In this document: positions 27,843 to 35,944 of the stretch, in pieces
How the letters are laid out: each line of letters starts with the position of its first letter
Numbering within the stretch: position 1 is the first letter of the stretch
Origin: a virus
Direction: 5' to 3' (one strand)
DNA length: 64,000 nucleotides
Virus record (IMG/VR): IMGVR_UViG_3300048438_000153
Span: 211,103-275,102 of that record
Notes under the pieces: generated by a model
What the model saw: the letters and a program-made list of their open reading frames with translations, nothing else
Database searches by the model: none
Told to the model about the DNA's origin: nothing
Program-made: the position numbers and the translations under genes

Positions 27843-28256
27843 CTACACGATAACATCGTACTTGACGTCTCCTGTAAAAGCCGTCGATAACTCAACTACA
27901 AACCCTGTGGTAGACTTACTCTTGGCTCGCGCAAAAACGAAGTCTCCCACGAAAAAGAGGACTCGATAGTTAATGTTGGGCATAGGGGAGTCAAAGAAAA
28001 CGCTAGCTTCAGATTGGTTCGCAAAAGTAACCGTACCGCTCAGGGTAGAAATGTTAGACATGATAACCTCCAAGTTTGAAATAGCATCACTGATCGCTCT
28101 TTGAACCTCTACAGGGTAAGACCCTAAGAAAGCTATATTGTCTTTAGTGACGCTTGATACGGAAATAGACCCGTACTTGTTAGCCGACACAGAGAACTTG
28201 AATAGCCCCTGAGTAGACGGGTAAGAGTAAGAAAGAGTAGTTTCTTGCAGTATCAT
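27843..28256 (-). CDS. Putative tail-associated structural protein, 137 aa
   Basis: The C-terminal half (GTVTFANQSEASVFFDSPMP, then NYRVLFFVGDFVFARAKSKS and TTGFVVELSTAFTGDVKYDV) has the beta-sandwich pattern often seen at the ends of phage tail or baseplate proteins. No enzyme motif or signal peptide is present. AGGAG precedes the ATG by seven bases and lies at the 3' end of the upstream gene. Structural role is inferred from pattern and from nearby fibre genes. Confidence 0.55.
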   Translation of the reverse strand: MILQETTLSYSYPSTQGLFKFSVSANKYGSISVSSVTKDNIAFLGSYPVEVQRAISDAISNLEVIMSNISTLSGTVTFANQSEASVFFDSPMPNINYRVLFFVGDFVFARAKSKSTTGFVVELSTAFTGDVKYDVIV

Positions 28257-28257
28257 T

Positions 28258-28506
28258 TCAGCACTCCTCTACAAAGTAACCTTTGCTCTTGAGATAAGCC
28301 ATTAAAGAGACAATCTTATAGGGGTCATTTGACGTGACTACGAGCTTGTTCTCTTTGAGCGAACACTCCCACTCCTCTTTCTCTTTAAGGGTTCTAAGAA
28401 ACCTCTCAGAGAACTCTCCATACTGAGGGTGGACGGTCACAGAGTATTCTTTCTTAATAATTCTCTCTAACCACTTATCTGCTACTTTCTTGCTGATAAT
28501 GCTCAC
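28258..28506 (-). CDS. hypothetical protein, 82 aa
   Basis: The GTG at 28506 overlaps the stop of the sigma-like gene as GTGA, the coupling pattern used repeatedly in this genome. The open frame extends to an ATG at 28632, but that would add a Pro/Lys-rich N-terminus fully inside the sigma-like gene and has no ribosome site. The protein is charged and alpha/beta (VADKWLERIIKKEYSVTV, ending AYLKSKGYFVEEC). No family is recognised. Coupling suggests it could partner the sigma-like factor. Confidence 0.6.
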   Translation of the reverse strand: MSIISKKVADKWLERIIKKEYSVTVHPQYGEFSERFLRTLKEKEEWECSLKENKLVVTSNDPYKIVSLMAYLKSKGYFVEEC

Positions 28507-29072
28507 AGAAGAACTCGCCTTACTTCCTGACCCCCCCCTGTCTTTCTTAGGAGGGTGAGGTTTGAGTTGACTGTGCTTAGAGCTAGGTGGATCTCTTTCA
28601 AGTCCTCGATCTTTTCTAGTGCGCTGAGACATCTTAGAAACCTATACCTTACTTTCCCTTGAGACTCTCCGATTTCCCTAGCCGCATGGCTTTGACTAGA
28701 GTAGAGATAAAGAAGTATCATTACTCTTATATCCTTCTTATCAGAAAAGTACCGAGAAAGATTATCTTGTAAGTATGCTTCTGTGAAGACAGGTATCGTG
28801 AGCAATACTCTGAGTCTATCCATAGCCCGATTCACACGATAGTGTATGTTCGGCTGAGTGTACCCGAATATCTTACCGAGAGATGATTGAGGCACACCTT
28901 TCAAGACGTGAAGCTCGATCATATCAGCCTCCACAGGGCTAATCCGACCCATGTGGTCGAGGACACACTCAAGCCTCTCTAAAGTCTCCTCGCTTGATTC
29001 TTCTGAGTACGTTGGGAAGTTCGACATTGAGTGCTCATTAGAGAAGATTCTCTCCATGATGTGGCTATCCAT
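28503..29072 (-). CDS. Sigma-like transcription factor with two HTH segments
   Basis: Residues 40-90 (RISPVEADMIELHVLKGVPQ, then SLGKIFGYTQPNIHYRVNRA) resemble sigma-70 region 4, the -35 recognising helix-turn-helix. A second, weaker HTH (SHAAREIGESQGKVRYRFLR) follows near 135-155. No region 2 is visible, so it may be a minimal sigma factor or an adaptor for host RNA polymerase. AGGAG precedes the ATG by six bases. It lies in a block with NusG and DnaX and could recognise the CTGATAT-type boxes seen before replication genes; that link is inference. Confidence 0.6.
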   Translation of the reverse strand: MDSHIMERIFSNEHSMSNFPTYSEESSEETLERLECVLDHMGRISPVEADMIELHVLKGVPQSSLGKIFGYTQPNIHYRVNRAMDRLRVLLTIPVFTEAYLQDNLSRYFSDKKDIRVMILLYLYSSQSHAAREIGESQGKVRYRFLRCLSALEKIEDLKEIHLALSTVNSNLTLLRKTGGGQEVRRVLL

Positions 29073-29601
29073 TAGAATCTCCTACTGAGAAAGAATCCAC
29101 TGTGAGAATCACTTCCGCGCTCCTCAGAGTGATCAATATCGAGTACCGTCCACCCTCAAACTCGCTTTCTTTTTCCAAGATATCGAGGACAATCCCTACG
29201 CACCCTTTAAAGTCACCCCCCGTGATTTCAACCTCATCCCCCAATCGGTAGTTCCCACCACGACTGTAAGCCTCAGAGATCATCTTTCTTAAGTCGGACT
29301 CGCTTATCGTTCCTTGAGATATCATGTCGCTTCGGGTGTCGTATTGACTGATCATGCTGTCTATGTAAACAGACCTCGCTAAGTCATAATACTTAGCTGA
29401 GGGATAGCCAGACTTGACGAAGATATACCCTTCTATAAGAAAGGTCGCTTTTGAAGAACCTCCTCTTAAGATCGGTATGTAGATGTCTTCAAGGCTTACC
29501 TCAGCTAAGTCTTTCAGCCGTTGCGCTAAAAGTCCTAGCTTAGCTTCTTCCTCCCCCTTCGGCGATGTTTGCATCACCACCCAAGTCGATCTCTTTCTCA
29601 T
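29065..29601 (-). CDS. nusG: NusG-like transcription elongation factor
   Basis: The N-terminal NGN-like domain reads WVVMQTSPKGEEEAK and later FLIEGYIFVK, the beta-strand that contacts RNA polymerase. The C-terminal KOW domain is GDEVEITGGDFKGCVGIVLD. At 178 residues the length equals bacterial NusG. GAGGGAG precedes the ATG by five bases, inside the 3' end of dnaX (62-base overlap), and its end overlaps the sigma-like gene. A phage NusG/RfaH homologue probably adjusts pausing or termination on phage transcripts. Confidence 0.78.
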   Translation of the reverse strand: MRKRSTWVVMQTSPKGEEEAKLGLLAQRLKDLAEVSLEDIYIPILRGGSSKATFLIEGYIFVKSGYPSAKYYDLARSVYIDSMISQYDTRSDMISQGTISESDLRKMISEAYSRGGNYRLGDEVEITGGDFKGCVGIVLDILEKESEFEGGRYSILITLRSAEVILTVDSFSVGDSNG

Positions 29602-30850
29602 CTACACTCCCTCTGTAAGAGTTTGATCTCTCTATTATTCTCTTTACCCATTTCGAGAATAACATCAATGAAACTTCCTCTTCTTTCTCGCTAGTTTCTT
29701 TATCCGAAGGTGCGTTTTTTGCGTTTTCGGGGGCTGTGTCCAAAGAAGCGACCGCAGACTCTTCCGTAGAAGGGGCGACCGCCTCTATCTTAACTCCCCT
29801 AAATCGAAGCCACTTCAAGAGTTCACACTTGAACAGCGCCTCTGTAGAACGGCGCGGTTTTGAAGAGATTGCTTCTGCTAAGAAAATGAGCTTGTCTCCA
29901 TTCTTCTCCCAAGCCTGAGAAAGAACATCTTTGTTCCAATAAGGAGGAGGGTTGCCCACGCCCATACCCAAGCTGATCGCAAGCATCGTGGCTGATAAGA
30001 GCCTGTCGAAAGCCACCCCCACAGGAGTGCTCGAAAGAACCTCATCGGATATTCTTAGAGCTTCTTTTTCATCGCTCACCAAGAGCTTGCAGATGAGGTC
30101 ATTCCTGTCTACATGAAGATAAGAGCGAACCGCCTCTAGTGACACACTCTTAGAGTTCGATGAAGCAACTCCCTCAACTCCCTTGAGCGCGTCTCGGATG
30201 TGACCCTCAGTGAAGTCTGCGATGAGTATGAGAGCTTCTCTTTCGTATGAGAAACCCTCCTGATCACAGACCACAGCAAGCCTACTTGCGATCTCTTCAG
30301 AATCGACATGGTGGATGATAAAGGCGGGAGCGCATCGAGAAAGAACTGTGGCTCTCATCTTCTCGGGCTCTGTAGTACAGAAGATGCAAACGAGCCTCTT
30401 CTCTTCAGACCCTTTGCGATTGTCCTCCATAGGCTTTAAGAGAGCGTCGAGGGCGCTAGGGGAGAGCTGATGCGACTCGTCAAAGAGGTAGAGCTTACGC
30501 CTACCTGAGAAAGCACTGTAGTCCAACTCTTCGAGGATTTTCTTAACGTCAGCTTTACCGCTGTTGGTGGCTGCGTCCACTTCGACAAAAGCGTCACTCC
30601 CTCCCTCAAGCATACCCTTGCAAGATGAACACTCGTCACAGGGGTTTCCCTCGCTTGGGTTCTCACATAAAAGAGCGCGAGCTAGGATTCTCCCTAGCGT
30701 CGTTTTCCCTGATCCGAACGGGCCTGCGAACAGGTAAGACTGCTTCCACCCCGCTCCTTCCGAGACGATTCCTCTTAAGGTCTTGACCGCACCTGATTGA
30801 CCCAACACATCTTCATAGGTGCGAGGTCTATACTTTGTATCTAAGCTCAT
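29540..30850 (-). CDS. dnaX: DNA polymerase III gamma/tau clamp-loader ATPase
   Basis: DnaX drives ATP-dependent loading of the sliding clamp. The start MSLDTKYRPRTYEDVLGQ is the family signature, Walker A is GPFGSGKT at residues 43-50, and the zinc cysteines are C62, C71, C74 and C77. Walker B-like LYLFDESHQLS and the sensor/SRC segment TVLSRCAP follow. The C-terminal 100 residues are low-complexity and acidic (a tau-like tail without an obvious polymerase-binding domain). Length is 436 residues, between bacterial gamma (about 430) and tau. A CTATATG box lies 37 bases upstream. Confidence 0.93.
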   Translation of the reverse strand: MSLDTKYRPRTYEDVLGQSGAVKTLRGIVSEGAGWKQSYLFAGPFGSGKTTLGRILARALLCENPSEGNPCDECSSCKGMLEGGSDAFVEVDAATNSGKADVKKILEELDYSAFSGRRKLYLFDESHQLSPSALDALLKPMEDNRKGSEEKRLVCIFCTTEPEKMRATVLSRCAPAFIIHHVDSEEIASRLAVVCDQEGFSYEREALILIADFTEGHIRDALKGVEGVASSNSKSVSLEAVRSYLHVDRNDLICKLLVSDEKEALRISDEVLSSTPVGVAFDRLLSATMLAISLGMGVGNPPPYWNKDVLSQAWEKNGDKLIFLAEAISSKPRRSTEALFKCELLKWLRFRGVKIEAVAPSTEESAVASLDTAPENAKNAPSDKETSEKEEEVSLMLFSKWVKRIIERSNSYRGSVDEKEIDLGGDANIAEGGGRS

Positions 30851-30887
30851 CTCTTCCTCTTAACAGCATAGGTTTAACACCCCTACT

Positions 30888-30895
30888 CATATAGG
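30888..30895 (-). promoter_or_regulatory. CCTATATG promoter-like box before dnaX
   Basis: The minus strand reads CCTATATGAGTAG 37 bases before the dnaX start. It is a variant of the CCGATATGAGTAG box before the Cas4-like gene (42401). The shared ATATGAGTAG supports common recognition; promoter function is inferred. Confidence 0.35.
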
Positions 30896-30896
30896 A

Positions 30897-31874
30897 TTAG
30901 GAGAGAGCTGACCACCTTATCGTCTCGTCAATCGGATTCCCGTAGGTCAACGTGAATCCCTGATTAGTCTGATTAGATATTGAAGGCATAACACCTTGTG
31001 ATGAGGGCTGTACTGAGATCGTGTACTCCGCGCCCTCCAAAGGACATGGGAGAGAGATTTCTTTCTCCGCTTCATTGTCAAAGTCTGAAGATCCGCTCAC
31101 GACACTCTGCTTCAGCGTGCTTCCGACATCGCCAACACAAGTATTGGCGTTCCCACTCAAGTAGAGATTAGAGTTAGTCAGCGCCACATCAAGAACGCTC
31201 GACACAGAAACGAAACTCTGACTGATCATATCGACGAGAGTGATGTCGGGCGCGCGAGCGCCTACTACCTCTAAATGACTCGCCTCAGAAACAGAGATAG
31301 AACCTTGCCCTGAGAAAGAACATCCTGACGCGAGTACGCTCACCTTAGACGAGCTTAAGAAAGAAGAATCGGGGTGATCAGTCGTGTCAAGAGAACAGCC
31401 GACAAGCTCGATGGATTGCGTTGTGTCTTGCGCGGTAACTTCAATGATCGAAGGGTTATTGTTACCGACGAGATCCCTGATCACAAGACTCAGATTATAA
31501 CCTTTCAACGAAGCATCTGAGAGGGTGATACAGGGCGCGTCCGTTGAGTCTATAACCACCTCTCCCCTTGAGAACATCACCACAGGCTTAGAGATAGAGA
31601 GTGACTCAGAGTAAGTGCCTTGATAAACGACAACCACGCCCCCACTTTGAGGGAGGAAGTCAATGGCTTCCTGTACGCTATTGAAGTCAGCTCCCTGATT
31701 ACTCTTAGAGACAGAAACCACGTCATCGACGGCTCTTTCCCCTACAAGAGCCTTAAGCGAAATGCTCCCGACACTTGTGTCGTAAAACACTAGGCTAGAG
31801 GTTGTGTCTCTTTGGATGTTGGGATGGCTCGCTAGACTACCGAACTGAATCTTATCTGCTTTTATAGGGTTCAT
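30897..31874 (-). CDS. Beta-helix tail fibre/tailspike-like protein
   Basis: The segment SVQEAIDFLPQSGGVVVVYQ followed by GTYSESLSI is the entry of a pectate-lyase-like right-handed beta-helix, as in tailspikes. The rest is a run of short strands and Ser/Val-rich turns (about residues 90-260). The C-terminal domain (GFTLTYGNPIDETIRWSA) looks like a small beta-sandwich found at tail protein ends. No catalytic residues can be assigned, so it may bind rather than cut polysaccharide. AAAGGAG precedes the ATG. 325 residues is short for an active tailspike. Confidence 0.62.
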   Translation of the reverse strand: MNPIKADKIQFGSLASHPNIQRDTTSSLVFYDTSVGSISLKALVGERAVDDVVSVSKSNQGADFNSVQEAIDFLPQSGGVVVVYQGTYSESLSISKPVVMFSRGEVVIDSTDAPCITLSDASLKGYNLSLVIRDLVGNNNPSIIEVTAQDTTQSIELVGCSLDTTDHPDSSFLSSSKVSVLASGCSFSGQGSISVSEASHLEVVGARAPDITLVDMISQSFVSVSSVLDVALTNSNLYLSGNANTCVGDVGSTLKQSVVSGSSDFDNEAEKEISLPCPLEGAEYTISVQPSSQGVMPSISNQTNQGFTLTYGNPIDETIRWSALS

Positions 31875-31922
31875 AACCGTTCTCCTTTAGCTCTTCAGAA
31901 AGAGCTGACTATAAACGAGGTA

Positions 31923-32375
31923 CTACTCTTCAAGTCTCTTTCTATGTCTCTTGACAGCGCGGTAACAGTTAGACCTGTCAGTAAAGCCCGCTATTTTGGC
32001 GATCTTTTCATAAGACCAGCCATTTTTCTTTCTTAACTTGTAAGCGAACTCCGCTCTCTTGTCTATGAAAGGGTTAGGTAGGCTCTTGTCCTCACAATAT
32101 CTTCTGATTCGATAGTAAACCTTGTCTTTGTGAAGCCCTACAAGCTGAGAAATATCCCGAACGCTCATGCCGTTCATAAAAAGCGCATGAAGGTAGTCTC
32201 CGTTGTATTTTCTAGTAGGCAAAGGATAGGGTGCGCTCGTCTTTCTCGCGTACTTGACGACCTGATACCTCACTCTTTCTTTCTTAATGCCCAAAGCATA
32301 CGCGATCTCTCGGTATGTCATGCCCTGAGAATAGAGGCTGTAAGCCTCGAAAGAAAGGGTGTCTAGTCCTCCCAA
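31923..32375 (-). CDS. Triple helix-turn-helix DNA-binding protein
   Basis: Three HTH units follow with a period near 49 residues: MTYREIAYALGIKKERVRYQ, MSVRDISQLVGLHKDKVYYR and WSYEKIAKIAGFTDRSNCYR. The recognition helices share a V-x-Y-R pattern with the sigma-like protein at 28503. The start is uncertain: a TTG at 32375 has GGTGGAG six bases upstream; a GTG at 32405 in the same frame has none. The 5' end overlaps the amidase stop. It is probably a transcriptional regulator of phage genes; target unknown. Confidence 0.65.
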   Translation of the reverse strand: MGGLDTLSFEAYSLYSQGMTYREIAYALGIKKERVRYQVVKYARKTSAPYPLPTRKYNGDYLHALFMNGMSVRDISQLVGLHKDKVYYRIRRYCEDKSLPNPFIDKRAEFAYKLRKKNGWSYEKIAKIAGFTDRSNCYRAVKRHRKRLEE

Positions 32376-33313
32376 ATCTGACTCCACCAACAGGCACAAT
32401 CCCACTTGTTAGCGGTGATATGGTGATGTCCTACAACGCCTGTAAAAGAACTCGTCATGTAACTCTTATCCATGACTCCATGATAGAAATCTCCCTCGTA
32501 GGACTGACCGTCCACACCGCGAGGACACTGATAAGGGATGTCGAGCACGTCGCAGAGAGACTTAATCGCCTCACGAACTGCGAGCGCGACTCTTGGGTCA
32601 AGCGTCAAGACCTTCTTGTCTCCGCGCCCTGTTGTGTTCTCTTCCACTGAAAGATTGTAGCCTTTTTTAGTGTAGTGGTCTTTCCACTTCAGGCTAGGTT
32701 GCTGACAGATGTCGATCCCTACTGAATAAGAGTTTGACCAACCTCCATGCCACGACTTGTGGTTGAGGTCGAGATACTGATAAATCGTAGGATCTCCGCT
32801 AGGGCTAAGTCCGATACCCGCATGACTAGAAACCTTTCTGTCAGGGTTTGAGAATATCCTATGACAGTGTGTGGGGTCGAGCCCTCCCCAATGCACGACG
32901 ATGAACGTAGGCTTTCTGCCGTTTCTAGAAGAGAAGTGACCAAAGCGGTGGAGATCAAGACCACCACTCTGATCGAAGTTGATAGTATGAACGTCTCCAT
33001 CAATCTCTACGTTGATGCGCCTGTCGTTCAGTGTCCAAAAGGGTTGGGTATCGTCAACGTGATCGAATTTCTTAAGGAGAACTGACCATGTTCCGCGCCC
33101 CATCTTACCATCTACTTGACTACCTGAGCCGTAGGTGTCTTCTTGGAAAGACTCAACCGCTAAAGCGAACTCTACTGAGTCATAAGGCGCGTCGAGATTC
33201 GGATATGCTTCTATAGCACCACAGGGGATAGAACCGCCCCAACCGACACTTGAAGATGCTTTCAGATTGTAAGTGCAAGCACTCTTTTTCGTCTGTGTGA
33301 TCAAACTTGACAT
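32363..33313 (-). CDS. N-acetylmuramoyl-L-alanine amidase (endolysin-like)
   Basis: This enzyme should cut the bond between muramic acid and the stem peptide. Residues about 45-85 form a peptidoglycan-binding domain (FQEDTYG, QVDGKMGRGTWSVL). The amidase domain shows FIVVHWGGLDP, then KSWHGGWSNSYSVGIDICQ and GHHHITANKWDC, which hold the zinc histidines and the third ligand. There is no signal peptide, so release would need a holin, or the enzyme may be virion-borne. AAAGAGG precedes the ATG. It is divergent from the chaperonin gene across 49 bases. Confidence 0.85.
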   Translation of the reverse strand: MSSLITQTKKSACTYNLKASSSVGWGGSIPCGAIEAYPNLDAPYDSVEFALAVESFQEDTYGSGSQVDGKMGRGTWSVLLKKFDHVDDTQPFWTLNDRRINVEIDGDVHTINFDQSGGLDLHRFGHFSSRNGRKPTFIVVHWGGLDPTHCHRIFSNPDRKVSSHAGIGLSPSGDPTIYQYLDLNHKSWHGGWSNSYSVGIDICQQPSLKWKDHYTKKGYNLSVEENTTGRGDKKVLTLDPRVALAVREAIKSLCDVLDIPYQCPRGVDGQSYEGDFYHGVMDKSYMTSSFTGVVGHHHITANKWDCACWWSQIWED

Positions 33314-33362
33314 AAAATGACCTCTTTTCTTTCTTAAAGAAGGTTATTGAGAGAGGAAAGCA

Positions 33363-34730
33363 ATGAGCTTCCGTTTATTTATACCCGACATTGAAGAAAT
33401 ATCAGCTCTCCTAGTCTGCTCCCACGCCTCTAGTGGGAAAACTGTCGCGATCTGTAGAAATGGGCAAGTTTTCACTAACTTATCAGCCAAGTCTACAGTC
33501 AATCAATGGACTCCTCGACACCATTTCGTACAAAAAGCATTCTTAGAGATCATTGGCGAGGGTGATGGAGGGAAGCTAGGTTGCTTTCTCGCTATTTCTC
33601 TCATCAGAAGTTTAGCCAAACACAAACATGGTGGGCATCCTGATCTTACGAGGGAAGTGCTCAGCCACCTCCCTGAAATAGAAGCTCAGATTATCTCAAG
33701 ATCGAGGGGCGCAGGAAGAAATGATCTCGTCAGCCTAGCTCAAGACTTGCCCTTTGCTGAGAGACTCGCCGATGCGGTTTTTCTATCAGGAGCGGAGTCT
33801 CATATATCCCTTGAGAAATACGAAGGTATTGGGTGTGAAGTCGTTGAGTCCGAGAGTCTATACTCTGAAGTGCGCTCAATGGGCGTGTCAGAGCAAGTCT
33901 CTCTCAAGGGCGCTATGGTAGCTCTAATCCCTAAGAGGCTATCTTCTTTCCAAGATATAGCTGAGCCCTTAGAGCTCATGGGTTCTTTCCCAAATAGACC
34001 TCTTCTGATTGTTGCCCCGATGATCAGGGGGGAAGCACTCGCCACTATTAAGAAGAACAGAGATGGTGGTGTCGTTGAAGTATACGGTGTTGAAGCCCCT
34101 CTAGTCTCATGGGGGCGCGGTTGGTTAGAGGATATCGCCTCTTTCACAGGAGGGACGCTCTACGACCCTATGGTATACTCTGAATACGGCTTAGAGATGT
34201 ACGGCTCAGCGAGAGAAGTAACTCTCAAGCCTAATGAGATCATCATAGAACCTTATGATGATCACGCTGAATGCACCGCGCAGAGAATCAGTCAGCTTCT
34301 ACATGAGGCGAGTCAGTCACCTCACGCGCACACAAGGGACTTGTGGAGAAAGAGGGCGTCCATGCTCGGAGGAACTCTTATTCGCTTGAAAGTGGGAGGG
34401 GTGACTGAAGCAGAGGGGCGCGTGAATAGGAATAAGGCAGAAAAGGCGATCACCTCTATGGGTATGATGTTACAAGGAGGTTGCGTGGAGGGTGTTATCC
34501 CAATTCTTTCAGAAATACAGGGGGTACACCCTATTGTTGACCGAGCTTTGTTAGCTCCGCTTAGAGTAGTCGCGCTCAACAACAACATCGCTAACCTAGA
34601 GAGTGCTAAATCTCTTTCTCCTCGATTAAGAGATCCATTCCCGACAGAAAGAGCTCTCTCGTTGGTTCGGAAAAGCTTTTCAGTAGCCACCACGCTTTGT
34701 TCAGTTGCTAAGATTATTAAGGGGAAGTAA
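33363..34730 (+). CDS. groL: Divergent GroEL-like chaperonin, 455 aa
   Basis: Several blocks align with GroEL: RPLLIVAPMIRGEALATI (212-229) and WLEDIASFTGGTL (254-266) in the apical domain, and RASMLGGTLIRLKVGGVTEA (331-350) with QGGCVEGVIPIL (371-382) after it. It is about 90 residues shorter than GroEL, with a cut N-terminus. The nucleotide loop GDGTTT is changed to G67-D-G-G-K-L, and the catalytic Asp of the R-V-E-D-A helix is not apparent (RNKAEKA). No GroES-like gene is seen. It may fold phage virion proteins with altered ATP chemistry, as reported for some large-phage chaperonins. Confidence 0.82.
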   Translation: MSFRLFIPDIEEISALLVCSHASSGKTVAICRNGQVFTNLSAKSTVNQWTPRHHFVQKAFLEIIGEGDGGKLGCFLAISLIRSLAKHKHGGHPDLTREVLSHLPEIEAQIISRSRGAGRNDLVSLAQDLPFAERLADAVFLSGAESHISLEKYEGIGCEVVESESLYSEVRSMGVSEQVSLKGAMVALIPKRLSSFQDIAEPLELMGSFPNRPLLIVAPMIRGEALATIKKNRDGGVVEVYGVEAPLVSWGRGWLEDIASFTGGTLYDPMVYSEYGLEMYGSAREVTLKPNEIIIEPYDDHAECTAQRISQLLHEASQSPHAHTRDLWRKRASMLGGTLIRLKVGGVTEAEGRVNRNKAEKAITSMGMMLQGGCVEGVIPILSEIQGVHPIVDRALLAPLRVVALNNNIANLESAKSLSPRLRDPFPTERALSLVRKSFSVATTLCSVAKIIKGK

Positions 34731-34838
34731 ATGATAGAAATAAAGATAGATAACGGCACAGAAAGACTCAAGGGTCTAGAGGATAACTCTGTGGGCGCAA
34801 TCATCTGTGATCCTCTATGTATAAGGATTAAGAAATGA
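34731..34838 (+). pseudogene. Remnant copy of methyltransferase N-piece, 35 codons
   Basis: The reading MIEIKIDNGTERLKGLEDNS...GAIICDP repeats the start of the methyltransferase at 35152 (MIEIKIGDCVDRLKDLEDNS...DAIICDP), then jumps to LCIRIKK, which matches that protein's end (VCVGIKK). DNA identity is evident at both ends. It is therefore a copy with an internal deletion of about 160 codons; the catalytic Tyr of DPPY is lost. Its TGA overlaps the ATG of the next piece, so it is still coupled, perhaps only as a leader peptide. Confidence 0.7.
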
Positions 34839-35155
34839 TCATCACATTACTTAGAAAACCCTTAGAGGGGACAGTAGCTGAAAACACCCTTAAACATGGA
34901 TGTGGGGCGATTAATATAGATGCCACTAGAGTTTCTTTTGATGATAACGAAAGCATCAATTTCAAAGCCCGACAAAGACAGCAAACAGCTTCCTACAAAG
35001 AGAGCGGGTGGTCTGGTCATGTCGCGCAAGTTGGTTCTGACATACAGATGTATAAAGAAAAGGGCAGATGGCCTGCTAACTTCTTCTTAACTAGTAATAT
35101 CAAATGTGAAGGGTCAAATTTTTTTAAGCAGTTCAAGAAAGATAATGACCAATGA
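34835..35155 (+). CDS. DNA methyltransferase middle piece, 106 aa
   Basis: RKPLEGTVAENTLKHGCGAI followed by NIDATRVS and KGRWPANFFL is the block that, in undivided phage DNA methyltransferases, lies after the N-terminal catalytic half. Here it stands alone and comes before the catalytic half, so the order is permuted. It overlaps the remnant upstream and the N-piece downstream by ATGA, so the three frames are translationally coupled. It may join the other pieces as a subunit or be decaying. Piece identity is fairly sure; activity is unknown. Confidence 0.65.
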   Translation: MIITLLRKPLEGTVAENTLKHGCGAINIDATRVSFDDNESINFKARQRQQTASYKESGWSGHVAQVGSDIQMYKEKGRWPANFFLTSNIKCEGSNFFKQFKKDNDQ

Positions 35156-35733
35156 TAGAAATAAAGATAGGTGATTGTGTAGATCGCCTCAAAGACCTAG
35201 AAGATAACTCAGTTGACGCAATCATCTGCGACCCTCCTTATGGACTTAAGTTTATGTCTAAAGGATGGGATGACATCGGTGACGGTAGTCAGCAGAGAGA
35301 ATGGCATAGAGCTTGGCTAACTGAAGCCCACAGAGTTCTTAAGTCAAGTGGAGTCCTCAAGGCTTTCTCAGGCACAAGGACTTTCCATCATCTGATAGCG
35401 ATGATGGAAGAAATAGGCTTCTCAGAGTTACGGGTAGAAGCATGGACTTACGGATCAGGCTTCCCAAAGTCACATAGCCTCTCGAAACAGTTTGAAAAGA
35501 GAGCGGGTGTAGAAGGTGATATAGTCGGTTACTCTAAGGGGGTTTCAGTGGAAGACTCTCAAGGCTACGGAGGGATCGGAAGAGGCGCTGTGGGTATTGT
35601 TCAGAAAGTAGTAGACTTACCTGTGAGAGCTCTCGTCACAGAAGAGGCAAAGACTTGGGAAGGTTGGGGGACTGCGCTCAAACCCTCATGGGAGCCTGTG
35701 TGTGTAGGGATTAAGAAAGAAAAACATGAGTAA
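35152..35733 (+). CDS. DNA methyltransferase N-terminal piece (DPPY)
   Basis: The protein has the catalytic motif IICDPPYGLKF near residue 25-35 and the family's EIGFSELRVEAWTYGSGFPK and GWGTALKPSWEPV blocks. It then stops, where single-chain relatives continue into the RKPL...GRWPAN and HPTVKP...DPF.GSGTT parts. The AdoMet-binding motif is supplied by 36414-37115. DPPY fits N6-adenine or N4-cytosine methylation. It starts by ATGA overlap with the middle piece. Likely one subunit of a split enzyme protecting phage DNA. Confidence 0.75.
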   Translation: MIEIKIGDCVDRLKDLEDNSVDAIICDPPYGLKFMSKGWDDIGDGSQQREWHRAWLTEAHRVLKSSGVLKAFSGTRTFHHLIAMMEEIGFSELRVEAWTYGSGFPKSHSLSKQFEKRAGVEGDIVGYSKGVSVEDSQGYGGIGRGAVGIVQKVVDLPVRALVTEEAKTWEGWGTALKPSWEPVCVGIKKEKHE

Positions 35734-35944
35734 AGAGTACGAGAAAGTAGACCACCCTGACCACTATCAGAGTGAGCGCATCGAAGCCATCGACGTGATA
35801 GAGGCTTTCCGCCTCAACTTTTCTTTAGGGTCTGCGGTCAAGTACATCTTGAGAGCGGGAAAGAAACCTTCAGAGAAAGCCACTGAAGACCTCAGTAAAG
35901 CCGTTTGGTATCTACAGAGAGAAATTGAGCGCAGAAAACAATGA
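35726..35944 (+). CDS. DUF3310-like small phage protein
   Basis: KVDHPDHYQSERIEAIDVIE followed by FSLGSAVKYILRAGKKPSEK and DLSKAVWYLQREIE is the compact helical pattern of the DUF3310 family, common in phage nucleotide-metabolism regions. It overlaps the methyltransferase piece by eight bases and the dCMP deaminase by ATGA. The biochemical role is not established; its placement next to a deaminase suggests nucleotide handling. Confidence 0.75.
   Translation: MSKEYEKVDHPDHYQSERIEAIDVIEAFRLNFSLGSAVKYILRAGKKPSEKATEDLSKAVWYLQREIERRKQ

Noticed and set aside
34322-34804. Minus-strand 160-codon frame opposite the chaperonin gene
   Set aside because: The plus-strand GroEL-like blocks are clear through this region, and the frame has no ribosome site.
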